DNA of 64,000 nucleotides from the NCBI GenBank assembly GCA_014843695.1, contig JABXNX010000113.1, positions 40,980-104,979 on the forward strand, in the 5' to 3' direction. This document shows positions 11,401 through 23,400 of the stretch, piece after piece. The stretch comes from Archivesica marissinica (lineage: Eukaryota; Mollusca; Bivalvia; Venerida; Vesicomyidae). The notes beneath the pieces were generated by a model. It was not told the DNA's origin and did not search any database. It saw only the letters and a program-made list of their open reading frames with translations. A program made the position numbers and the translations under genes. Positions within the stretch are counted from its first letter, which is position 1, and every line of letters starts with the position of its first letter.

Positions 11401-14400
11401 TGTTTATATGACAGTATCCCAGATGCTGATATATACGAGCTAGAAAATAGAAACTCAACTTGGCGCTGCGTGATAACGCAGTGGTAGCGCATTCACTTCA
11501 TGGCGAAAGGCCCAGAGTTTGCGTCCATCTGTAGTCGTTACGATTGTGCCTTTAGGCAATACATTTAAATTTCCACTTTGCCTCTTCTCTCCTTCTTGGC
11601 GATCGATTCCATCAGGAATGAGGTCTCGAGAGCGAAAAATCGTATAGCATAATTCTATAGTATTTCATACGGGACACCACATCATATTTCATGTGTTTCG
11701 GATGGGACATCACTGTAGATCTGCATGCGTTTCGGCTGGGACATCACTGTAGATCTGCATGAGTTTCGGCTGGGACATCACTGTAGATCTGCATGTGTTT
11801 CTGGTGGGACATCTCTGTAGATCTGCATGTGTTTCGGTGGGACATCACTGTAGATCTGCATGTGTTTCGGGTGGGACATCACTGTAGATCTGCATGCGTT
11901 TCGGATGGGACATCACTGTAGATCTGCATGTGTTTCGGATGGGACATCACTGTAGATCTGCATGTGTTTCGGGTGGGACATCACTGTAGATCTGCATGTG
12001 TTTCGGATGGGACATCACTGTACATCTGCGTGTGTTTCGGGTGGGACATCACTGTAGATCTGCATGTGTTTCGGGTGGGACATCACTGTAGATCTGCATG
12101 TGTTTCGGATGGGACATCACTGTACATCTGCGTGTGTTTCGGGTGGGACATCACTGTAGATCTGCATGTGTTTCGAGTGAGACATCACCGTATATCTGCA
12201 TGGGTTTCGGGTGGGACATCACTGTAGATCTGCATGTGTGTCGGATGGGACATCAATGTAGGTCTGCATGTGTGTCGGATGGGACATCACTGTAGATCTG
12301 CATGTGTTTCGGATGGGACATCACTGTATATCTGCATGTGTTTCGGATGGGACAGTACTGTAGATCTGCATGTGTTTCGGATGGGACATCACTGTAGATC
12401 TGCATGTGTTTCGGATGGGACATCACTGTAGATCTGCATGTGTTTCGGGTAGGACATCACTGTAGATCTGCATGTGTTTCGGATGGGACATCACTGTAGA
12501 TCTGCATGTGTTTCGGATGGGACATCACTGTATATCTGCGTGTGTTTCGGATGGGACATCACTGTAGATCTGCATGCGTTTCGGGTGGGACATCACTGTA
12601 GATCTGCGTGTGTTTCGGATGGGACAACACTGTATATCTGCGTGTGTTTCGGGTGGGACATCACTGTAGATCTGCATGTGTTTCGGGTGGGACATCACTG
12701 TAGATCTGCGTGTGTTTCGGATGGGACATCACTCTAGATCTGCGTGTGTTTCGGGTGGGACATCACTGTAGATATGCATGTGTTTCGGGTGGGACATCAC
12801 TGTAGATATGCGTGTGTGTCGGGTGGTACATCACCGTAGATCTGCGTGTGTTTCGGGTGGGACATCACCGTACATCTGTCTGTGTTTCGGGTGGGACATC
12901 ACTGTAGATATGCATATGTTTCGGGTGGGACATCACTGTAGATATACGTGTGTGTCGGATGGGACATTACCGTAGATCTGTCTGTGTTTCGGATGGGACA
13001 TCACCGTACATATGTCTGTGTTTCGGATGGGACATCACCGTCCATCTGCAATTGTTTCGGATGGGACATCACCGTAGATATGTCTGTGTTTCGGATGGGA
13101 CATCACCGTAGCTCTGCATATGTTTCGGGTGGGACATCAATGTAGATCTGCATTTGTTTCGGATGGGACATCACCGTAGATCTGCGTGTGTTTCGGGTGG
13201 GACATCACTGTAGATATGCATGTGTTTCGGGTGAGACATCACCGTAGATCTGTATGTGTTTCGGGTGGGACCTCACTGTAGATATGCATGTATTTCAGAT
13301 GAGACATCACTGTAGATCTGCATGTGTTTCGGATGGGACATCACCGTATATCTGTATGTGTTTCGGGTGGGACATCACTGTTGATCTGCATGTGTTTCGG
13401 ATGGGACATCACCGTAGCTCTGCATGTGTTTCGGATGGGACATCACTGTAGATCTGCATGTGTTTCGGATGGGACATCACCGTATATCTGCATGTGTTTC
13501 GGGTGGGACATCACCGTATATCTGCATGTGTTTCGGGTGGGACATCACTGTAGATCTGCATGTGTTTCGGGTGAAACATCACTGTAGATCTGCATGTGTT
13601 TCGGCTGGGACATCACTGTAGATCTGCATGTGTTTCGGGTGAGACATCACCGTATATCTGCATGTGTTTCGGGTGGGACATCACTGTAGATCTGCATGTG
13701 TTTCGGGTGGGACATCACTGTAGATCTGCATGTGTTTCGGGTGGGACATCACTGTAGATCTGCATGTGTTTCGGATGGGACATCACTGTAGATCTGCATG
13801 TGTTTCGGGTGGGACATCACTGTAGATCTGCATGTGTTTCGGGTGGGACATCACCGTATATCTGCATGTGTTTCGGGTGGGACATCACTGTAGATCTGCA
13901 TGTGTTTCGGGTGGGACATCACTGTAGATCTGCATGTGTTTCGGGTGGGACATCACTGTATATCTGCATGTGTTTCGGATGGGACATCACTGTAGATCTG
14001 CATGTGTTTCGGATGGGACATCACTGTAGATCTGCATGTGTTTCGGATGGGACATCACTGTAGATCTGCATGTGTTTCGGATGGGACATCACTGTAGATC
14101 TGCATGTGTTTCGGTGGGACATCACTGTAGATCTGCATGTGTTTCGGGTGGGACATCACTGTAGATCTGCATGTGTTTCGGGCTGGACATCACTGTAGAT
14201 CTGCATGTGTTTCGGATGGGACATCACTGTAGATCTGCGTGTGTTTCGGGTGGGACATCACTGTAGATATGCATGTGTTTCGGGTGAGACATCACCGTAG
14301 ATCTGTCTGTGTTTCGGATGGGACATCACCGTAGCTCTGCATATGTTTCGGGTGGGACATCAATGTAGATCTGCATTTGTTTCGGATGGGACATCACCGT

Positions 14401-17400
14401 AGATCTGCGTGTGTTTCGGGTGGGACATCACTGTAGATATGCATGTGTTTCGGGTGAGACATCACCGTAGATCTGTATGTGTTTCGGGTGGGACCTCACT
14501 GTAGATATGCATGTATTTCAGATGAGACATCACTGTAGATCTGCATGTGTTTCGGATGGGACATCACCGTATATCTGTATGTGTTTCGGGTGGGACATCA
14601 CTGTAGATCTGCATGTGTTTCGGATGGGACATCACTGTAGATCTGCATGTGTTTCGGATGGGACATCATTGTAGATCTGCATGTGTTTCGGGTGGGACAT
14701 CACCGTATATCTGCATGTGTTTCGGGTGGGACATAACTGTAGTTCTGCATGTGTTTCGGATGGGACATCACTGTATATCTGCATGTGTTTCGGATGGGAC
14801 ATCACTGTAGATCTGCATGTGTATCGGATGGGACATCACTGTAGATCTGCATGTGTTTCGGATGGGACATCACTGTAGATCTGCATGTGTTTCGGATGGG
14901 ACATCACGGTAGATCTGCATGTGTTTCGGATAGGACATCACTGTAGATCTGCATGTGTTTCGGATGGGACATCACTGTAGATCTGCATGTGTTTCGGATG
15001 GGACATCACTGTAGATCTGCATGTGTTTCGGGTGGGACATCACTGTAGATCTGCATGTGTTTCGGGTGAGACATCACCGTATTACTGCATGTGTTTCGGG
15101 TGGGACATCACTGTAGATCTGCATGTGTTTCGGGTGGGACATCACCGTAGGTCTGCATGTGTTTCGGGTGGGACATCACTGTAGATCTGCATGTGTTTCG
15201 GATGGGACAGTACTGTAGATCTGCATGTGTTTCGGACGGGACATCACCGTAGATATGCATGTGTTTCGGGTGGGACATCACCGTAGATTTGCGTGTGTTT
15301 CGGGTGGGACATCACCGTACATCTGTCTGTGTTTCGGGTGGGACATCACTGTAGATATGCATGTGTTTCGGGTGGGACATCACTGTAGATATACGTGTGT
15401 GTCGGATGGGACATCACCGTAGATCTGTCTGTGTTTCGGATGGGACATCACCGTACATCTGTCTGTGTTTCGGATGGGACATCACCGTCCATCTGCAATT
15501 GTTTCGGATGGGACATCACCGTAGATCTGTCTGTGTTTCGGATGGGACATCACCGTAGCTCTGCATATGTTTCGGGTGGGACATCAATGTAGATCTGCAT
15601 TTGTTTCGGATGGGACATCACCGTAGATCTGCGTGTGTTTCGGGTGGGACATCACTGTAGATATGCATGTGTTTCGGGTGAGACATCACCGTAGATCTGT
15701 ATGTATTTCGGGTGGGACATCACTGTAGATCTGCATGTGTTTCGGGTGGGACATCACTGTAGATCTGCATGTGTTTCGGATGGGACATCACTGTAGATCG
15801 GCATGCGTTTCGGGTGAGACATCACCGTATATCTGCATGTGTTTCGGGTGGGACATCACCGTAGGTCTGCATGTGTTTCAAGTGGGACATCACTGTAGAT
15901 CTGCATGTGTTTCGGATGGGACATCACTGTATATCTGCATGTGTTTCGGGTGGGACAGCACTGTAGATCTGCATGTGTTTCGGGCTGGACATCACTGTAG
16001 ATCTGCATGTGTTTCGGGTGGGACATCACTGTAGATCTGCATGTGTTTCGGGTGGGACATCACTGTAGATCTGCATGTGTTTCGGATGGGACATCACTGT
16101 AGATCTGCATGTGTTTCGGGTGGGACATCACTGTAGATCTGCATGTGTTTCGGGTGGGACATCACTGTAGATCTGCATGTGTTTCGGGTGGGACATCACC
16201 GTAGATCTGCATGTGTTTCGGGTGGGACATCACTGTAGATCTGCATGTGTTTCGGGTGGGACATCACTGTAGATATACGTGTGTGTCGGATGGGACATCA
16301 CCGTAGATCTGCTGTGTTTCGGATGGGACATCACCGTACATCTGTCTGTGTTTCGGATGGGACATCACCGTACATCTGCAATTGTTTCGGATGGGACATC
16401 ACCGTAGATCTGCATGTGTTTCGGATGGGACATCACCGTAGATCTGCATGTGTTTCGGGTGGGACATCAATGTAGATCTGCATGTGTTTCGGATGGGACA
16501 TCACCGTAGATCTGCATGTGTTTCGGGTGGGACATCACTGTAGATCTGCATGTGTTTCGGGTGGGACATCACCGTAGATCTGCATGTGTTTCGGGTGGGA
16601 CATCACTGTAGATCTGCATGTGTTTCGGGTGGGACATCACTGTAGATCTGCATGTGTTTCGGATGGGACATCACTGTAGATCGGCATGCGTTTCGGGTGA
16701 GACATCACCGTATATCTGCATGTGTTTCGGGTGGGACATCACTGTAGATCTGCATGTGTTTCGGGTGGGACATCACCGTAGGTCTGCATGTGTTTCAAGT
16801 GGGACATCACTGTAGATCTGCATGTGTTTCGGATGGGACATCACTGTATATCTGCATGTGTTTCGGGTGGGACATCACTGTAGATCTGCATGTGTTTCGG
16901 GCTGGACATCACTGTAGATCTGCATGTGTTTCGGGTGGGACATCACTGTAGATCTGCATGTGTTTCGGGCTGGACATCACTGTAGATCTGCATGTGTTTC
17001 GGGCTGGACATCACTGTAGATCTGCATGTGTTTCGGGCTGGACATCACTGTATATCTGCATGTGTTTCGGGTGGGACATCACTGTAGATCTGCATGTGTT
17101 TCGGGCTGGACATCACTGTAGATCTGCATGTGTTTCGGGCTGGACATCATTGTAGATCTGCATGTGTTTCGGGTGGGACATCACTGTAGATCTGCATGTG
17201 TTTCGGGCTGGACATCACTGTAGATCTGCATGTGTTTCGGGTGGGATATCACTGTATATCTGCATGTGTTTCGGGCTGGACATCACTGTAGATCTGCATG
17301 TGTTTCGGGTGGGACATCACCGTATATCTGCATGTGTTTCGGGTGGGACATCACTGTAGATCTGCATGTGTTTCGGGTGAAACATCACTGTAGATCTGCA

Positions 17401-20400
17401 TGTGTTTCGGGTGGGACATCACCGTATATCTGCATGTGTTTCCGGTGGGACATCACTGTAGATCTGCATGTGTTTCGGGCTGGACATCACTGTAGATCTG
17501 CATGTGTTTCGGGCTGGACATCACTGTAGATCTGCATGTGTTTCGGGTGGGACATCACTGTAGATCTGCATGTGTTTCGGATGGGACATCACTGTAGATC
17601 TGCATGTGTTTCGGATGGGACATCACTGTAGATCTGCATGTGTTTCGGATGGGACATCACTGTAGATCTGCATGTGTTTCGGGTGGGACATCACCGTAGA
17701 TATGCATGTGTTTCGGGTGGGACATCACCGTAGATCTGCATGTGTTTCGGGTGGGACATCACCGTATATCTGCATGTGTTTCGGGTGGGACATCACTGTA
17801 GATCTGCATGTGTTTCGGGTGGGACATCACTGTAGATCTGCATGTGTTTCGGGTGGGACATCACCGTATATCTGCATGTGTTTCGGGTGGGACATCACTG
17901 TAGATCTGCATGTGTTTCGGGCTGGACATCACTGTAGATCTGCATGTGTTTCGGGCTGGACATCACTGTAGATCTGCATGTGTTTCGGGTGGGACATCAC
18001 TGTAGATCTGCATGTGTTTCGGATGGGACATCACTGTAGATCTGCATGTGTTTCGGATGGGACATCACTGTAGATCTGCATGTGTTTCGGATGGGACATC
18101 ACTGTAGATCTGCATGTGTTTCGGGTGGGACATCACCGTAGATATGCATGTGTTTCGGGTGGGACATCACCGTAGATATGCATGTGTTTCGGGTGGGACA
18201 TCACCGTATATCTGCATGTGTTTCGGGTGGGACATCACTGTAGATCTGCATGTGTTTCGGGTGGGACATCACCGTAGATCTGCATGTGTTTCGGGTGGGA
18301 CATCACCGTATATCTGCATGTGTTTCGGGTGGGACATCACTGTAGATCTGCATGTGTTTCGGGTGAGACATCACTGTAGATCTGCATGTGTTTCGGGTGG
18401 GACATCACTGTAGATCTGCATGTGTTTCGGGCTGGACATCACTGTAGATCTGCATGTGTTTCGGGTGGGACATCACTGTAGATCTGCATGTGTTTCGGGC
18501 TGGACATCACTGTAGATCTGCATGTGTTTCGGGTGGGACATCACTGTAGATCTGCATGTGTTTCGGGCTGGACATCACTGTAGATCTGCATGTGTTTCGG
18601 GTGGACATCACTGTAGATCTGCATGTGTTTCGGGCTGGACATCACTGTATATCTGCATGTGTTTCGGGTGGGACATCACTGTAGATCTGCATGTGTTTCG
18701 GGCTGGACATCACTGTAGATCTGCATGTGTTTCGGGCTGGACATCACTGTAGATCTGCATGTGTTTCGGGTGGGACATCACTGTAGATCTGCATGTGTTT
18801 CGGGCTGGACATCACTGTAGATCTGCATGTGTTTCGGGTGGGACATCACTGTATATCTGCATGTGTTTCGGGCTGGACATCACTGTAGATCTGCATGTGT
18901 TTCGGGTGGGACATCACCGTATATCTGCATGTGTTTCGGGTGGGACATCACTGTAGATCTGCATGTGTTTCGGGTGAGACATCACTGTAGATCTGCATGT
19001 GTTTCGGGTGGGACATCACCGTATATCTGCATGTGTTTCGGGTGGGACATCACTGTAGATCTGCATGTGTTTCGGGCTGGACATCACTGTAGATCTGCAT
19101 GTGTTTCGGGTGGGACATCACTGTAGATCTGCATGTGTTTCGGGTGGGACATCACTGTAGATCTGCATGTGTTTCGGGTGGGACATCACTGTAGATCTGC
19201 ATGTGTTTCGGGTGGACATCACTGTAGATCTGCATGTGTTTCGGGTGGGACATCACTGTAGATCTGCATGTTTCGGGTGGGACATCACGTAGATTGCATG
19301 TGTTTCGGGTGGGACACACGTAGATTGCATGTGTTTCGGTGGGTGGACATCACTGTAGATCTGCATGTGTTTCGGGTGGGACATCACTGTAGATCTGCAT
19401 GTGTTTCGGGCTGGACATCACTTAAAATCTGCATGTGTTTCGGGTGGGACATCACTGTAGATCTGCATGTGTTTCGGGCTGGACATCACTGTAGATCTGC
19501 ATGTGTTTCGGGTGGGACATCACTGTAGATCTGCATGTGTTTCGGGCTGGACATCACTGTAGATCTGCATGTGTTTCGGGTGGGACATCACTGTAGATCT
19601 GCATGTGTTTCGGACAGGACATCACTGTAGATCTGCATGTGTTTCGGGTGGGACATCACCGTAGATCTGCATGTGTTTCGGATGGGACATCACTGTAGAT
19701 CTGCATGTGTTTCGGGTGGGACATCACCGTATATCTGCATGTGTTTCGGGTGGGACATCACCGTAGCTCTGCATGTGTTTCGGATGGGACATCACTGTAG
19801 ATCTGCATGTGTTTTCTCCCGGATATGTTCAGCACAATTTGATTTTCTCTTTCAGGAGAATTTAAAAGAAGAGTACTTTAAAAATGTACAAACAAGTTTT
19901 GCAGCATTTGAAAAGAAACTCGGGAATAACGACTGGTTTGTGGGTAATAAGGTACATGTACTGATATTGCTTATAAAACATTCGAAGCTACTCTTTCTGA
20001 TTTGTTTTAGTATTCTATTCAGGTTTGAGTGCACCATTCAGCATTCATTGTTATTTACATACCGTAAAGCTCCAATAGTAGGAACTTTATGGGCGCCGTT
20101 TTGCTATTTATTCAGTCGATAATTCGATATATGGATATCTATAATAACATCTTGCTATCCATAGATGCTGAATAAATAGCAAAACGGCGCGCCTGGAATT
20201 ATGGATATTCAAAAATAGAATTATGGATATCCAAAAATAAATTCATGGATATCCATAAATAGCTTGGAATTATGGATATCCAGTAATCTATTTATGGATA
20301 TCCAAAACTCGATCACAATGTTCACATGTATTTTACAGTATATAATTTCGATATCGTATGTTGACGTGACATATGCTAAGATATTTAAATAGAATGTACA

Positions 20401-23400
20401 CTTTCTTGTGTACAGTACAACTTATGAACGCAAACGTCAGTCCAATACACGGCTGTGCAATCTATGGTATTTATATACGGAATTGTATACTAGAGGACAC
20501 CTACATTATATACTAGAGGACATAGAAAACGCACACCTACATTATATACTAGAGGACATAGAAAACGCACACCTACATTATATACTAGAGGACATAGAAA
20601 ACGCACACCTACATTATATACTAGAGGACATAGAAAACGCACACCTACATTATATACTAGAGGACATAGAAAACGCACACCTACATTATATACTAGAGGA
20701 CATAGAAAACGCACACCTACATTATATACTAGAGGACATAGAAAACGCACACCTACATTATATACTAGAGGACATAGAAAACGCACACCTACATTATATA
20801 CTAGAGGACATAGAAAACGCACACCTACATTATATACTAGAGGACATAGAAAACGCACACCTACATTATATACTAGAGGACATAGAAAACGCACACCTAC
20901 ATTATATACTAGAGGACATAGAAAACGCACACCTACATTATATACTAGAGGACATAGAAAACGCACACCTACATTATATACTAGAGGACATAGAAAACGC
21001 ACACCTACATTATATACTAGAGGATATAGAAAACGCACACCTACATTATATACTAGAGGACATAGAAAATGCACACCTACATTATATACTAGAGGACATA
21101 GAAAACGCACACCTACATTATATACTAGAGGACGTAGAAAACGCACACCTACATTATATACTAGAGGACATAGAAAATGCACACCTACATTATATACTAG
21201 AGGACATAGAAAACGCACACCTACATTATATACTAGAGAACATAGAAAACGCACACCTACACATTATATACTAGAGGACATAGAAAACGCACACCTACAT
21301 TATATACTAGAGAACATAGAAAACGCACACCTACACATTATATACTAGAGGACATAGAAAACGCACACCTACAGTATATGATTATTATTACATGAAAACG
21401 AAATACGAAAGATTCCATCAAAGATATATCACATCTTTATTACAAAACACAAACTGAACAACTAAACCTATTCCAAAATGTTTAGAGCTATGTATTTATA
21501 TAGTTATTGTTTTTCATGTAAAAACACACTTATCCGAAGTGTGCGTTTTCTATGTCCTCTAGTATATTATTAATTAATGTTCACACGGTTTCATAGCCAT
21601 TCAATGTTTCAGAAGGCATGCACGTGTACGTTGCTATACAATGTAGGTGTGTGGAAACAGTGAAGTTAGTACAATCCTTAGTTTAGGAATTACTGTGCAC
21701 TTTCATTAGTAAATAGCAATTTTGTGTTCTGTGCAATTATTATTAACACCTGATACTCGTTAACTCTATGGCTGTCCGATTAGCGCAGCGTAACAATGCA
21801 ACCCGGGTTTGATCCTCAGACCAGGAAGTATGTGAGATGGTACGGTGGTCGCCAGCTCGGACAGGTGGGTTTTCTCCGGGTAGTCCAATTTCCTCCCACA
21901 TGAATGACAACATTTACACTTTCATCCACCCAACGAGAGTCATTAATATAAGTTGTTAAACGCTGTAAAATAAATAAAGTTTAAACTAACTCTTTGCGAG
22001 CTAACGGTAAAAGTAACAATCACATAGGTCGTGCACGTTCATTACAATTGTGTCGTAGCTACACGATTCTGATCAAATTCCATGCCTGGAGGTTATACAA
22101 CTTTTCTCCAATCCCAAACTCAGTCGTGAGCTTCTTGAACCCCCCGGCCAATGACATATATCCAGAGTTTTCAGTTACAAATATGAACAACACATTCACT
22201 AATTGTCGTCTGCTACAATTATTTGAACTATGTACATGTATAGCCTTAGTTTAAAGCGACACTAGTGAGCATTTAAATAAGCTATTATAGCTTCCAATCC
22301 AATCCACTAGTCATTGTAAATATATTTGTGTAAATTATGTATATGTATAGTTTTTATATTATGACAAATAAATATGTTTAAACCAAAGCGACACTACATC
22401 GGTGAAAAAAGCAAATATCTACAGAATGTACTTTCTTGCTTATCTGGTATAATTATTTCCCAAATATTTGTTACAGAATCTGAGTATTTCAACTCATAAA
22501 CAACCATCGTAATACGGAATTTATTGACGTAATAAAATAATGTAAATAGGGTCAAAATATATGCGTGTACTGTTACTAAGTTTCAAAATAAAATAATAAC
22601 GGTTATTAACAAACATTCGATACAATATTCACATTACAGGTAAGTCAGGTCGTTAGCATTAAACAATACATAACATAACATTTATTCAGCATAAAATAGC
22701 ATGTGCATATTTATAGCCAATACAAAACAATGGTAGAAGAAATTCGAAAAGACAAAAACATGAACCGTACAAAGTCATATAATATGGTGTTTTCAAGGGA
22801 AAGCTAAGTATATTAAAGTGGATTAGTCATCAGTTCTCATTTTAAATGCAAAGTATATGAATTTTGATATGTTGTTTAAAATTACAGTAGATTTGGTTGT
22901 CATTAAATTGGTAAACTTATTCATACTTGGCCAACTACAATAGTAAGGTCGCATGTATTGTTTACGTAGCTGTCTATACTTCGGGCAAACTAGTAAGAAA
23001 TGGTACTCGGATTCCACAACCTGTAAGTTACAGTTTATACAAATACGTCACATTACTTGTATGCTATCGTACATTGCCCTACCTACACAGTAGTGTACTA
23101 TTCCAATCGTGTTATTACTTTACTTTGAAAGCACAGTATCATGGAAAACAAAATTTATGGTACAGATTAACCCTTTTATCTCACATTTACAGTGCATATT
23201 TATTTTTAGACTGAACCGATTTAAACTAGTATCACATGTTTAATATAGACTCCAATAATAAACAAATGTCAATTCAGGAGCGTGGTCGACTGTTATATAA
23301 AATCCTATTTTCACTTTTGAGGATTTGTAGACCGCAAAATCACTGTTTATTGATTTCATAAGAATTTGCAGTAACAGTACTTTTATACATATACATTTTA

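Noticed and set aside
11690..19813. CRISPR-like array
   Set aside because: Units are contiguous 34-bp repeats with no unique spacers, in a eukaryotic intron.
20408..21274. 288-codon repeat protein ([12 protein letters not shown])
   Set aside because: It is a 36-bp intronic minisatellite, equally open on the minus strand, inside the last GST intron.
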